Origin: Aporhodopirellula aestuarii
GTDB lineage: Bacteria > Planctomycetota > Planctomycetia > Pirellulales > Pirellulaceae
DNA: 40,143 nucleotides
Assembly (NCBI RefSeq): GCF_023701485.1
Contig: NZ_JAMQBK010000097.1
Coordinates: forward strand, 41,507-81,649
Reading direction: 5' to 3'
Numbering within the stretch: position 1 is the first letter of the stretch; the number at the start of each line of letters is the position of its first letter. Under the pieces are notes generated by a model. It ran no database searches. It had not been told where the DNA came from and worked only from the letters and a program-made list of their open reading frames with translations. Shown here in pieces: positions 9,198 through 18,465 of this stretch. Made by a program: the position numbers and the translations under genes.

Positions 9198-12158
9198 CTA
9201 TTCCAATGTGCCGATTTCTTCGGCTGTTAGACGTTTGTTGAATACGAGAACGTCGTCGATGACGCCTTTTAGAAACGCGGGTCCTTCGGAAAGACCGGTG
9301 TAGTATCGCAGGGGTCCGTCGGTGTAACCGAGCGTTGTTGTGCCTCGGTTTGCAGCGAGCCCGTGAAATGGTCTGGCCCCGACCTTCTTGCCGTTGACAA
9401 ATGCGGTCAAGGTCTTGTTGCTACTTTCGACGGCGGCCGCGACAACAAAATACTCAGCGGGTCGCTTGCGCTTCGCATCCGCCTGCGGTTCGACTGGGCT
9501 ACTCACAATGCTGCGTTCGACTTCGTTATCGACGGTGTTCCAGTTAGCAACATGGATCTTGCCGGATGACACGTAGATCGAGAGCCCGCTGTCGGCTCCG
9601 CCTTCCTTGTAGATGACTTGACGCCGCTTCACGTCATCAAGTGTGAAACGGGCCATGACTGTCCGTGAACTCACCGCCTCACTGTTCTCGACCTTCGTAT
9701 CAAAGCCTTTCGTTCCATCGAACTCACATTTGCTGATCGGTCGATCGAGGAACCTCCACTCATGGACAAATTCCTCCTGTGGAAACCCCTTTGGTTGGAC
9801 GTCGACATGGAACTGCTTGACCGTCGTCGAACCACCCCCTTTAAAAATCTCATTTCCAAGCTCAAATCCACCGAGAAACGTTGCGTCGCTGATATGCCCT
9901 TTCTCTTTGACGATATTCAGTGGAACCAAGAAGTCGATCGTGCCTTCGTGGACCGGACGCTGAGCAATGAATGAATTGACCACCGTGGCGCCCTTGGGGA
10001 ATTCACCAATGAACAAGTCCCATTTCACGCCGCCGAATTCGTAAGTCCCCTGATGGTTCTTGGCACCAATTGGAGTTTGGTTCGCGTGATCGAACCATAG
10101 CATTATTTCCGTTCGCATTGAGTGATCGTTGTTTGTTGGTTGATCTCCTAACCAAACGTCAACAGTCAGATTGCCTTTGGCTTTTCGGAATGCTGCTTCG
10201 TCGATCTTTAACTTGTAGTGAATGTCACAGGCTCGCAAATCCCTAACGCGAATCGGCAATTTGGTTGTCGTGGATTCTCGCTTCTCTTTCCACATTCGAT
10301 CTCCATAACCATAGTACGGAAAGATGGGGAGCGAAAACTCCTCAGAGATGGACCAGTCGTACGCAATTGGCACCAGCGGCTTGGACTTCGAATACCGCAG
10401 ATTGAACGTGAACTCAGGAACTGCATCCTTCATCGCACGGGCACCCCACAAATTTGTGTGCACGATGTACTCATCGCTGAAATAGGAGTAGTCGCGGATG
10501 CCGTTCTGCGTGATTGTGTGAGACTCAAGTCTCGCTGAGTCTGCCTCGGTCTTCTTCGTCGCTAGCTCCGCGAAGCCACCCGGTAGATCGTTAACATAGT
10601 TGACGAGTTCTAATCGCAACTTGCGAAGTGTTTCCGCATGAGCAGGATCGCCTGCCAAGTTGTGAAGCTCGCCCGGATCGTTTGCGAGATCGTACAACTG
10701 GTCGCGATCAAAGTAGCCGGGGTAGGCCCCGGTCGATGTGGCCTCGGCATGGCCGCCACCCGGAATCGCCGTTAAGTGGCTGAAGGGTTTCGAAGGGTCT
10801 TCTGTCACGATCGGTAAATGCATGCGGCGACGCTCGGCGTTCCAATCCGCGAGTACTTTTGCACGCTCGTCCAGGGTCATGGTTTCCACATGCTCGGGAT
10901 AGCGGATTGCCATGTATTTCCAGTTGTCTTTGCGGATTGCGCGGGCATAACCCAGTTCAAAGTAGAGCACGCGTCCCGGTTCCTGCGGTGTGCCGTTTAG
11001 ATAGGGAAGAAAACTTTCGCCGTCGAATTTGACATGGGAATCATCCGCACGGGCGATATCCAAAATCGTCGGAGCAAAGTCAACGATCGACACCAGCGCA
11101 TCGCTTTGGGGACCGACCGGAAAGCCGCCCTTTTTCCAGACGATACTCGGATTATGCACACCACCTTGATACAGCGTGCCCTTAGCGCCTTGTCCATGGT
11201 CGCTGCAGAAGAAGAACACCGTATCGTTTAGTTGGCCTGTTGCCTCCAGTTTGTCAAACAGCGAGCCAACGGCATCGTCAAGCCACAGCATATTGGCCGT
11301 GTCGTCGTTGACAGGGAAACCGGCCTGGATCAATCGATCCGGAATCGTATCGCGAGCGGGCAGCGTGTCGGGTGCCTTGTCCAAATAGCCAATCGCCGTG
11401 ACTCTCGGATCGGCGTTCCAGGACCTCTTCGCCGTAGTCGGTCCATGGGGAACGGTCGTGGCAAAGTAGAGGAAGAACGGCTTGTCACGGGGCTGGCCGA
11501 TGAAATCGACCCCGCCCTCGGTGATCCAATCCATGTTTTGCACGGCCACGTCGTGCAGCCCCAGGAAGTCGGGATTGTTGTGGTAAACACGGTCAACGTA
11601 ATCAAAACCGGTTTCGCCAATCGCCTGACACACGCGATCATGATTCGCCTTTAACTGCGATTCATTTGCCGGGTCTTTGGCGCTCGCATCGAAGTCGGGA
11701 AACCTTTTCAGCCCGGCCACTTCGACCACGTGGTTCTTCCCGACCATGCCCGTGGTGTATCCGGCTCTTTTCAACAAACCCGGCAGCGTCGTGTCACTCT
11801 TAATGATGTGTGTGTTGAACCCAACAACCGACTGCCCTTCCTTTTTGGTAATCGATTTGAACCACGCGTTATTGGCGCGGCTGGCATAGTTTCCCGTCAG
11901 CACGTTGTAGCGACTCGGTGTGCAGACGGGTGAACAGACATGCTGTTCGGTCATCACCGTTCCTTCGCGGGTCAGGCGGTCGATGTTCGGCGTCAGGTTC
12001 TTGCCTTTGCCCTCAGGCAGGCAGTTGAAGTGTCTCGGCAGCATGTCGTCGGCGATGAAGAAAACAATGTTCGGCCGTCGCCCGTCGTCTGCCATCAGCA
12101 TGCCTGCCTGCAGAAAAGCCATGCAGAGCACGATAAAAACACGTCGCTCGATTTTCAT
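9198..12158 (-). CDS. Tri-modular secreted protein: S1 sulfatase, GH12-like module, LamG domain
   Basis: A 986-residue multidomain enzyme. Signal peptide about 1-23. The sulfatase domain spans about 25-530: metal site DD at 37-38, Cys79 in CTPSR, GKNHVV in place of GKWH, and CSDHGQGAKG. The middle region (about 555-790) resembles GH12 endoglucanases. EIMLWF contains a candidate nucleophile Glu683, and GNEIFKGGG contains a candidate acid/base Glu769, 86 residues later, close to the 83-84 residue spacing I recall for GH12 enzymes. The last 190 residues (from about 797, ending IDDVLVFNKRLTAEEIG) form a LamG/concanavalin-like domain, often carbohydrate-binding. Such a protein could remove sulfate and cut a beta-linked backbone while anchored to the glycan. 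The ATG at 12158 follows the true stop of the upstream sulfatase by one base. The continuous open frame up to 13712 comes from a frameshift upstream, not from a natural double-sulfatase fusion. Confidence 0.85.
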   Translation of the reverse strand: MKIERRVFIVLCMAFLQAGMLMADDGRRPNIVFFIADDMLPRHFNCLPEGKGKNLTPNIDRLTREGTVMTEQHVCSPVCTPSRYNVLTGNYASRANNAWFKSITKKEGQSVVGFNTHIIKSDTTLPGLLKRAGYTTGMVGKNHVVEVAGLKRFPDFDASAKDPANESQLKANHDRVCQAIGETGFDYVDRVYHNNPDFLGLHDVAVQNMDWITEGGVDFIGQPRDKPFFLYFATTVPHGPTTAKRSWNADPRVTAIGYLDKAPDTLPARDTIPDRLIQAGFPVNDDTANMLWLDDAVGSLFDKLEATGQLNDTVFFFCSDHGQGAKGTLYQGGVHNPSIVWKKGGFPVGPQSDALVSIVDFAPTILDIARADDSHVKFDGESFLPYLNGTPQEPGRVLYFELGYARAIRKDNWKYMAIRYPEHVETMTLDERAKVLADWNAERRRMHLPIVTEDPSKPFSHLTAIPGGGHAEATSTGAYPGYFDRDQLYDLANDPGELHNLAGDPAHAETLRKLRLELVNYVNDLPGGFAELATKKTEADSARLESHTITQNGIRDYSYFSDEYIVHTNLWGARAMKDAVPEFTFNLRYSKSKPLVPIAYDWSISEEFSLPIFPYYGYGDRMWKEKRESTTTKLPIRVRDLRACDIHYKLKIDEAAFRKAKGNLTVDVWLGDQPTNNDHSMRTEIMLWFDHANQTPIGAKNHQGTYEFGGVKWDLFIGEFPKGATVVNSFIAQRPVHEGTIDFLVPLNIVKEKGHISDATFLGGFELGNEIFKGGGSTTVKQFHVDVQPKGFPQEEFVHEWRFLDRPISKCEFDGTKGFDTKVENSEAVSSRTVMARFTLDDVKRRQVIYKEGGADSGLSIYVSSGKIHVANWNTVDNEVERSIVSSPVEPQADAKRKRPAEYFVVAAAVESSNKTLTAFVNGKKVGARPFHGLAANRGTTTLGYTDGPLRYYTGLSEGPAFLKGVIDDVLVFNKRLTAEEIGTLE

Positions 12159-12159
12159 G

Positions 12160-13712
12160 TTAGTTTTCCTGCGCGATGCCGCGTTCCTGGAAGATACGTT
12201 CAAAGTTGGCGACGACGTCTTTGTGTTCTGGATTGCTGGCGAGGTTGACAGTTTCAAGCGGATTGTTTTCATAGTCGTAAGCTCATTGGCAACCATCGGG
12301 CCGGATCGTTCGCCGCCGTAGTAGTCCATTTCGATCCATTTGATATAGCGGTAGCGTTTGTCGCGGAGCGTGTAGCCCATCTTGTTAGGATTGCGGGGAT
12401 ACTGTTCCAACGCTGCTTCGTGCACCATCGCGTCAGGATCGTCAAGGATTGGCTGCAGCGAAAGGCCCTCGACACTTTCGGGGACGGGAAGTCCGACCAG
12501 TTCGCAGAGCGTTGGGAAAATATCAACAAACTCGGATGGTGAATCCGTTTTGACTCCCGTCGCCTTCTGTCTCGGCGCGGCAATGATTAGCGGCGAACGG
12601 ACGGCCTGCTCGTAGTTGGTGTGTTTGCAGAACATGCCGTGATCGCCCAGATGCCAACCGTGATCGCCCCACAGCACAACGATCGTATTGTCAGCCAGTC
12701 CCAGTTCATCAAGCTGGTCGAGTACCTTGCCGATTTGTGCATCGATATAGCTCACACAGGCACGGTAACCATGTATTAACTCTCTCTGCATCTCCTGCGG
12801 GATTGGGGTTGGGCTGGCCGGAACCCCGGAATAGTGGCGCAGTTCCCACGAGGGCTGACCAGCGAAATCCGGTGCGTTCGCAGGTGCGTGCTGGAAAGGT
12901 GCCAGTTCAATCTTCGATCGATCATACAGGTCCCAATATTTCTTTGGCGCCACGAACGGGAGATGCGGCTTGGCCATGCCCACCGCAAGAAAGAAAGGCT
13001 TGTCGCCCTCGGCCAGCTTCTTCATCTGGTCCATCGCGCAGATGGCAAAAATCCCATCGTCGTAAGCCTCATCCGGAAGATCCAGGCACTCGACCGTCGG
13101 CTTGGACAGCGGAAACTTTTCCCGAGCGGCGGCATAAGCTTCCTTGTCCTGCTCGGTGATACCGTTCACTTTCAACCAAGCATTGAACGCCTTGACTTGC
13201 CTTTGCACCTCCGGATCCTGATATCCGGATACAGGTCTCTTGATTCCTTTGGGAGAATACTCACGGGGCGCATGTTGCAGGAACGGCTGCGTCCACGACG
13301 GGGCGTCGAAGGATTTGTCGACGCTGCGCGGATCGTAAATCTTCCCCGTCCCTGTGGTTTCGTAACCGTGCCGACGGAGATATTCAGGCAGCGTGAGCGT
13401 GTGGGGGTTCGCCTTGCGCATTTGCGTCTTGAGATCGTAGACCTTCGTGGTATCGGCGTAGGTGCCCGTCATCAGACTGGCCCGCGAGGGTGCGCAGACC
13501 GATTGCTGGCAGGAAGCGTTCAGAAACACCGTACCGCGCTGGGCCAGCGAATCGATGTTGGGCGTCAGAACATCCGTGTCGCCGTAGCACCCGAGCATCG
13601 GTTTCAGGTCATCAACTGCGATGAACAAGACGTTAGGTTTTTCGCCAGCACTGGCTTGTACCGTCGAGAGCATCAGCAGTAATGCAATCGCTGCGTATCT
13701 GTTTTTCATCAT
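12160..13712 (-). CDS. S1-family sulfatase, iduronate-2-sulfatase-like, frameshifted near its C-terminus
   Basis: The first about 478 residues are an intact iduronate-2-sulfatase-like enzyme: signal peptide 1-22, KPNVLFIAVDDLKPMLGCYG with DD at 34-35, Cys73 in CAPSR, TGTGKIYD, AKPHLPFVAPKKYWDLYD and LWGDHGWHLGDHGMFCKHTN. After MVANEL the frame changes. Inserting one base at about 12278 restores the family ending (YDYENNPLETVNLASNPEHK, running to AQEN and a TAA at 12160-12162). Without it, translation runs straight into the next sulfatase. The restored tail is clearly coding, so this is either a recent single-base deletion or a sequence error. The open frame continues upstream to 13937, but that extension would precede the signal peptide, so ATG 13712 (or 13709) is chosen. 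Confidence 0.85.
12274..12284 (-). other. Single-base frameshift site between two sulfatase genes
   Basis: On the minus strand the text reads GAGCTTACGAC. An extra T (GAGCTTTACGAC) would give Glu-Leu-Tyr-Asp, the near-universal ELYDxxxDPxExxNLA motif near the end of S1 sulfatases. There is no A- or T-rich slippery heptamer and no obvious stimulatory hairpin, so programmed frameshifting is not supported. Confidence 0.75.
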
Positions 13713-13863
13713 TAGGTAACTAGAGGGTGAGTGAAAGATCATCTCTTGAACCATTGTTTGCGTAACACACGCCAAAATTTCAACTTCAGGATTTTCTTGC
13801 GATATCGCTGGGCGTGCCGATAGTAAAACCATTTGCATTCGGTCAACTCTCCGGCCATCGCGA

Positions 13864-15330
13864 CTACTTCTTTGGTTTGCCTGTGGCTGACGTGCCGACA
13901 ATCGCAGCCTGATGCTGCTTGAAACCCGTCGCATCACGTTTGGCGATCAGTTGCGCCCGCATCATCGTCACCACCGAGGCATACTCTGGATTTCCTGCCT
14001 GATTGGTGAATTCACCCGGATCTTTTTGCAGGTCGTACAGTTCCAACCCTTTCTCGCCAAAACCCCACTGCGTAAACCGCCATTGTGGTGTGCGAATCGA
14101 TTCCCCGCCGCTGCGGCTGATAGTAAATGCTTGGTCCTTCTTCCAGGAAGACGATTCGGTATCAACCAGAAGTGGTTTCAAGCTGGTTCCCTGAAGCGTG
14201 TCCGGAGCGGTAAGGCTGGCCAGTTCGGCCAGAGTCGGATAAAGGTCGACGAGTTCCGTGATTTTTGTGGTGCCACGGCCGTGCTGATCATTAAGCCACG
14301 GCACGCTGATGATAAACGGCACTCGTGTGGCCTCCTCGAACAAGTGCTGCTTCTGAAATTTGTGGTGATGGCCCAAAAGGTAGCCGTGATCACTGGTGAA
14401 TACGACAATCGTATTATCCGCCAACCCCCTTTCTTCCAAAGCATCCAAGACGCGTCCGACCTGTGCGTCCATAAAGGAAATGCTGGCGTAGTAGGCCTGT
14501 AACAGTCCTTTGTGCAGCTCTGGCGTGATGCCGTACGTCGTGCTGTTTCGTTTGTAATTGCGGATGATCCCCGGCACGTCGTCCAGGTCATTCTCCGGCA
14601 CCAACGGTGTTTCCATTTCCTCTCGACTGTATAGGTCGAAATACTTTTTCGGAGCGACGAGCGGCACGTGTGGTCTCACGAATCCCACGGCTAGAAAAAA
14701 CGGTTTGTGTTTTACTCGGTCGAGTATCTCGATGGCTCGATCCGCTGCCATCCCGTCGGCGTGATCGCTGTCGCCGCCGGATGCAACAACACCAACAAAG
14801 GCCTGTGACCCTTTGTCTTTTGGCGACCAGTTTGTCAGTTCTCCAGCAGCGTTATGCTCCGGAGCTTTGATGTTGATCGCTTCGTCCCATGAGAAGGGAT
14901 CATCGCTTTCCGCTGTTCCGTCAATGATCTCAAATGGAATCCGCATGTGATAAATCTTGCTGACTCGTCCCGCGTAGTAGCCGTTATTGCGAAAAGTCTG
15001 CGACAACGTGACCACATTCGGCATATTGCCTCGCAAGGTGCCCTCATTGCCCAGCGTCAAATTTGAATACGGATAAAGGCCGGACATGATCGAAGCACGC
15101 GACGCACCACAAACCGGATACTGACAGTGCATATTCTCAAACTTGACGCCGCGTTCCGCCAGGCGATCGAGATTCGGTGTTTTGCATTGTTTGTGCCCGA
15201 AACCACTCAGAGCGGTATTCAGGTCATCGGCAATCAGGAACAAAACGTTCGGCATTTCAGCATCTGCCGGTGATTGCGGAATCACCGCTGATGCGACCAT
15301 GGCAAGCGCAATCAGACAGGTCGTTTTCAT
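13864..15330 (-). CDS. Secreted S1-family sulfatase, iduronate-2-sulfatase-like
   Basis: A 488-residue sulfatase with a signal peptide (about 1-24). MPNVLFLIADDLNTALSGFG gives the first metal ligands (D35, D36). Cys74 lies in CGASR, the Ala-type variant of the maturation motif. GRVSKIYH replaces GKWH, and VRPHVPLVAPKKYFDLYS and FTSDHGYLLGHHHKFQKQHL match the iduronate-2-sulfatase-like branch. The C-terminus is short and ends in basic residues (TGKPKK). Its start is 61 bases downstream of the preceding sulfatase stop at 15392, and its own stop is 151 bases before the next start at 13712, so the genes are closely packed but not overlapping. This spacer contains no convincing gene. Function is assigned by family; the sugar is unknown. 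Confidence 0.93.
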   Translation of the reverse strand: MKTTCLIALAMVASAVIPQSPADAEMPNVLFLIADDLNTALSGFGHKQCKTPNLDRLAERGVKFENMHCQYPVCGASRASIMSGLYPYSNLTLGNEGTLRGNMPNVVTLSQTFRNNGYYAGRVSKIYHMRIPFEIIDGTAESDDPFSWDEAINIKAPEHNAAGELTNWSPKDKGSQAFVGVVASGGDSDHADGMAADRAIEILDRVKHKPFFLAVGFVRPHVPLVAPKKYFDLYSREEMETPLVPENDLDDVPGIIRNYKRNSTTYGITPELHKGLLQAYYASISFMDAQVGRVLDALEERGLADNTIVVFTSDHGYLLGHHHKFQKQHLFEEATRVPFIISVPWLNDQHGRGTTKITELVDLYPTLAELASLTAPDTLQGTSLKPLLVDTESSSWKKDQAFTISRSGGESIRTPQWRFTQWGFGEKGLELYDLQKDPGEFTNQAGNPEYASVVTMMRAQLIAKRDATGFKQHQAAIVGTSATGKPKK

Positions 15331-15391
15331 CGTTCGATTCTCATATAGTGAGTTGCAGGCATATCAAGTTCATTATGACAGGTCAATCATC

Positions 15392-16870
15392 CTACGGTTG
15401 AGGCTTCGATCGTGTGGTGTGGTTCCGCATTATCTCTGGCAATGAAAAATCTTTTAGCAGTTGCGGCGGTCCGCTGAGTGACTGGTCGTCATTGACTTCT
15501 TTCATCCGTTTGACCACCAGATTACGAAGTTCTTCCAGTTTGCCACGATGCCCAGGCGACGTGGCCAAGTTGGTTTTCTCAAACGGATCGCTTTCCAGGT
15601 CGTAGAGTTCTTCTGCGGGATTGCTGTGATAGTCGCGCAAGAATGCTGCCGCCTTCGGGTCGGTTTTTGCTGCGTCGATGTACGATTGCCAGTGGTGGCC
15701 AGCGTGTGCCCAGTGACCGTCGATACGCGGAACTTCCTTGGCCCAAACGTCCGTGTGGGTGGTGTAAGCGAACTCGGGGTGCAGGTTGCGGATGTATTTC
15801 CATTTGCCCACGCGGACGCTGCGAATCGGGTAGACGTTCTTGTCATTATCGCCTTTATGCGTTGCGTAGATCACGTCGCGATGCTGGTCGGTTTTGCCAA
15901 ACAGCACATTGGCGAACGAACGACCGTCGATGTCTGAGGGCGACGCTCCGCCAGCCAGGTCGACCAGCGTCGGCATCAGGTCAATCCAGCTGACCATCGC
16001 ATCGGTCGATGAATTCGGCGTAATCTTGCCCGGCCAAACAGCAATCAACGGTGTGCGGATTCCTGTTTCGTACAGTGACCATTTCGCAAACGGCCACGGC
16101 ATCCCATGATCGGACGTGTAAACGACCAAAGTGTTGTTCACATCCAGGTGTTTGGCGATCAATCCTCGAGTTTGCCCAACGCGGCGATCGATGTCCTCGG
16201 CTCCTTCGACGTATCGCGTCATTTCCACTCGCGCTTCGTACGTGTCGAAAATCTTCGGAGGAATGACGACGTCTTCGGGAGCGATTCTCGCCTCTTCCTT
16301 CGGCGGCCATGCGGTGTGCGTGTCGGTCCAGCCAAGAAACAGTGCCAGCGGTGGCGCGTCTTTGGGGCGTCGCTTGAGAAATGATTCCACCTGATCCAGC
16401 GTCATGGTTTCTTGCAAACCGCCACCGCCGAGTATTTTGACACCGTCGGGCACGTACTGGCCGAAGTGTTTCCGCCCGGCGTGGCCAACTTTGCCGTGGA
16501 AGACAACTTCGTAGCCTTGTTGCAGTAGCGTTGGCAGCAGCGAACGGACACCGGGCTTGAGTTCAAATTCGTGGTTGCCGACGATGCCGTTGCTGTAAGG
16601 CATTCGCCCCGTAAACAGTGCCGCACGACTGGGCGCGCAAGCCGGCGAGGCGACATATGCATTGTCGAATCGAATTCCATCATTAGCCATTTGCTGCAAG
16701 TTGTGCGTTTGAAACTCACTCGCTCCATAAACGGATGAGTGGTAGACACCATGATCGTCCGCAATGGTGATCACGAAGTTGGGTGGTTTCGCGACGCAGA
16801 TGGTCGCATGGATGATCAAGCTGAAGAGCATCAGCGGAATTAGAGATCGTCGTTGGGAAATCAGATTCAT
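15392..16870 (-). CDS. Secreted S1-family sulfatase, heparan N-sulfatase-like
   Basis: A 492-residue sulfatase of the N-sulfoglucosamine sulfohydrolase-like branch (S1_8-like by appearance). Signal peptide about 1-27. FVITIADDHGVYHSSVYG supplies the metal site (D38, D39), Cys78 lies in CAPSR, and VFHGKVGH, LGWTDTHTAWPP and YTSDHGMPWPFAKWSLYETG are characteristic. The same group contains the enzyme at 26559-28067, which matches along its whole length, and the truncated copy at 18466-18762. Despite the name of the human relative, marine members of this branch also act on O-sulfated algal sugars, so N-desulfation should not be assumed. The start lies 5 bases after the stop of the upstream sulfatase at 16876, consistent with one transcript. 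Confidence 0.93.
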   Translation of the reverse strand: MNLISQRRSLIPLMLFSLIIHATICVAKPPNFVITIADDHGVYHSSVYGASEFQTHNLQQMANDGIRFDNAYVASPACAPSRAALFTGRMPYSNGIVGNHEFELKPGVRSLLPTLLQQGYEVVFHGKVGHAGRKHFGQYVPDGVKILGGGGLQETMTLDQVESFLKRRPKDAPPLALFLGWTDTHTAWPPKEEARIAPEDVVIPPKIFDTYEARVEMTRYVEGAEDIDRRVGQTRGLIAKHLDVNNTLVVYTSDHGMPWPFAKWSLYETGIRTPLIAVWPGKITPNSSTDAMVSWIDLMPTLVDLAGGASPSDIDGRSFANVLFGKTDQHRDVIYATHKGDNDKNVYPIRSVRVGKWKYIRNLHPEFAYTTHTDVWAKEVPRIDGHWAHAGHHWQSYIDAAKTDPKAAAFLRDYHSNPAEELYDLESDPFEKTNLATSPGHRGKLEELRNLVVKRMKEVNDDQSLSGPPQLLKDFSLPEIMRNHTTRSKPQP

Positions 16871-16875
16871 GGAAT

Positions 16876-18372
16876 TCAGTTTGGTTGTGGTTGGTTGAGT
16901 GTTCCAGCGGGACGTGCGTTGGTCGAAATTTCGGCATCGCGTTTCGCAGCTTCCGCCTTTAGTCGTGCTGCGATTTCGGGATGTTTTTCCCGGACGTCGG
17001 TCGTTTCGTAGGGATCCGCGTCGAGGTCATAGAGCGCGGTTTCGAATTCGCCGACCGGACGGGTTCGATGGTTCGTTGGACGATTGTCGTATCGCTTGGG
17101 CGGTTGGTCGCCGGACCCCAAGAACAGTTTCCATTTGCCCTGCCGGATAGCATCTAGTCGCACAGTTTGGCTCCATCCGTAATACAGGTGGGTGTCGCGT
17201 ACCGGAGCGGGATTGGGGGCAAACAACAAACTTGAAATGTCCGATCCATCTATCGGTCGTGCCGGATCGAGGTTCGCCGATGCCAAGCTCGCGACCGTTG
17301 GCAAAATATCGATGGTGCCTGTGATCTGACCACAGGTGGTTCCTGGCGGGATTCTTCCCGGCCAGCTCATCACCGTGGGGACGCGAACACCGCCCTCGTG
17401 AGTGCTTCCTTTGACGCCTCGCAACTTTCCAGCGGGATGATGGGCGGGGCCGTTGTCGGATGTGAAAATGACCAGTGTGTTTTCGGCAAGTCCCAGACGG
17501 TCGATCGCGTCGTTGATCTGCCCCACCGACCAATCAATCTCTTCGATCGCGTCGCCCAAGATTCCCATCGTGCTTTTGCCTTTGAAATCCTCAGACGCAA
17601 ACAAAGGCGTGTGAATCATTGGATGCGGCAAGTAGACGAAGAATGGTTCGTCTTGATGATCGGTGATGAAACGGATGGCCCGCTCGGTAAATCGCTTGGT
17701 GAATTGCGATTGGTCGGGTTCGGTTTCGGCAATCTTTTCGTTCTCATAAAGGGGCAGCGGTGGAGCTTTTCCCTGCATGTAGTCGTCCGTCATGTTGTTG
17801 CTGTACGGAATGCCGAAGTACGTGTCGAATCCTTGCTGATTGGGGAGGAATTCGGTTTGATGTCCGAGGTGCCACTTTCCAATGCAGGCCGTTGCATAAC
17901 CTTTGGTTTTCAATAAATTGGCGAGGTTTGTCTCGTCTGGGTTCAGCCCGGTATCAGAAGTGGGCTGCAATACCGACGGCATGGAAAGGCGTGCGTGATA
18001 GCATCCCGTTAGCAGGCTTGCCCGCGACATCGTGCAAACGGGGCTGGCATAGAACTGCGTGAACTTTCGTCCTCGCTGGGCCATCGATTCGAGGTGCGGC
18101 GTGCGAAGCACTTCGTTGCCAAACGGAGCGATGTCGCCGTACCCCATGTCATCGATGAAAATCAAGACGATGTTCGGCGGTTCGCTGGCCTGGACAGACG
18201 GAGTGCCGACTAACAACACCCCTAGTAACAAGAGGTAAAGGATTCTTAGCTTGTCGTGGACCGCTCCGCGATCCTGCGTTGGATCGGCGGAGCGATCCAC
18301 GACACTTATTCGTCGCCGGTTGCTTGGGATCGCAGTTCGCATGGTCGGATCAACGGGAGAAGTCATTCCCAT
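16876..18372 (-). CDS. S1-family arylsulfatase with CTMSR active-site motif and repeat-bearing leader
   Basis: A 498-residue arylsulfatase A-type enzyme. Hydrophobic signal segment RILYLLLLGVLLVG at about 43-56, IDDMGYGDIAPFG (D74, D75), GKWHLGHQTEF and FTSDNGPAHH. The maturation motif reads Cys113-Thr-Met-Ser-Arg. The third position is normally Pro or Ala, so Met is unusual and could lower formylglycine conversion. About residues 24-40 are encoded by a 51-base palindrome (18253-18303). Removing it in silico gives RRRISKLRILYLLLL, a normal signal-peptide n-region, which suggests an in-frame insertion of 17 codons. The start is therefore uncertain: ATG 18372, ATG 18342 or GTG 18300 are all possible. 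Its tail (ARPAGTLNQPQPN) resembles the relic ending at 26140. Confidence 0.88.
   Translation of the reverse strand: MGMTSPVDPTMRTAIPSNRRRISVVDRSADPTQDRGAVHDKLRILYLLLLGVLLVGTPSVQASEPPNIVLIFIDDMGYGDIAPFGNEVLRTPHLESMAQRGRKFTQFYASPVCTMSRASLLTGCYHARLSMPSVLQPTSDTGLNPDETNLANLLKTKGYATACIGKWHLGHQTEFLPNQQGFDTYFGIPYSNNMTDDYMQGKAPPLPLYENEKIAETEPDQSQFTKRFTERAIRFITDHQDEPFFVYLPHPMIHTPLFASEDFKGKSTMGILGDAIEEIDWSVGQINDAIDRLGLAENTLVIFTSDNGPAHHPAGKLRGVKGSTHEGGVRVPTVMSWPGRIPPGTTCGQITGTIDILPTVASLASANLDPARPIDGSDISSLLFAPNPAPVRDTHLYYGWSQTVRLDAIRQGKWKLFLGSGDQPPKRYDNRPTNHRTRPVGEFETALYDLDADPYETTDVREKHPEIAARLKAEAAKRDAEISTNARPAGTLNQPQPN
18253..18303. repeat. 51-bp palindromic repeat inside a sulfatase leader
   Basis: Near-perfect inverted repeat. 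The left arm begins GTCGTGGACCGCTCCGC and the right arm ends GCGGAGCGATCCACGAC, each about 22-23 bases, with a TGCGTT loop. It resembles small REP/MITE-like elements dispersed in planctomycete genomes. It sits in frame in the 5' part of the sulfatase at 16876-18372, and a decayed half copy lies at 9122-9150. Confidence 0.8.
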
Positions 18373-18465
18373 GGATGGTTCTCAATATGGTTGGAATAGT
18401 GAACTAAGTGAACGATTCTATCGCTCTGGGATCTTCGACGAGATTCAATGCGGCCAATCGCCGAT

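Noticed and set aside
12274..12284. Programmed ribosomal frameshift linking the sulfatases
   Set aside because: No slippery heptamer or following hairpin, and each product has its own signal peptide.
12834..13682. Plus-strand open frame of 282 codons
   Set aside because: It is fully antisense to the iduronate-2-sulfatase-like gene, and its translation has no domain.
9198..13937. A single 1579-residue protein with two sulfatase domains
   Set aside because: The junction contains a second signal peptide and a one-base shift that, once corrected, gives each sulfatase its own normal end and start.
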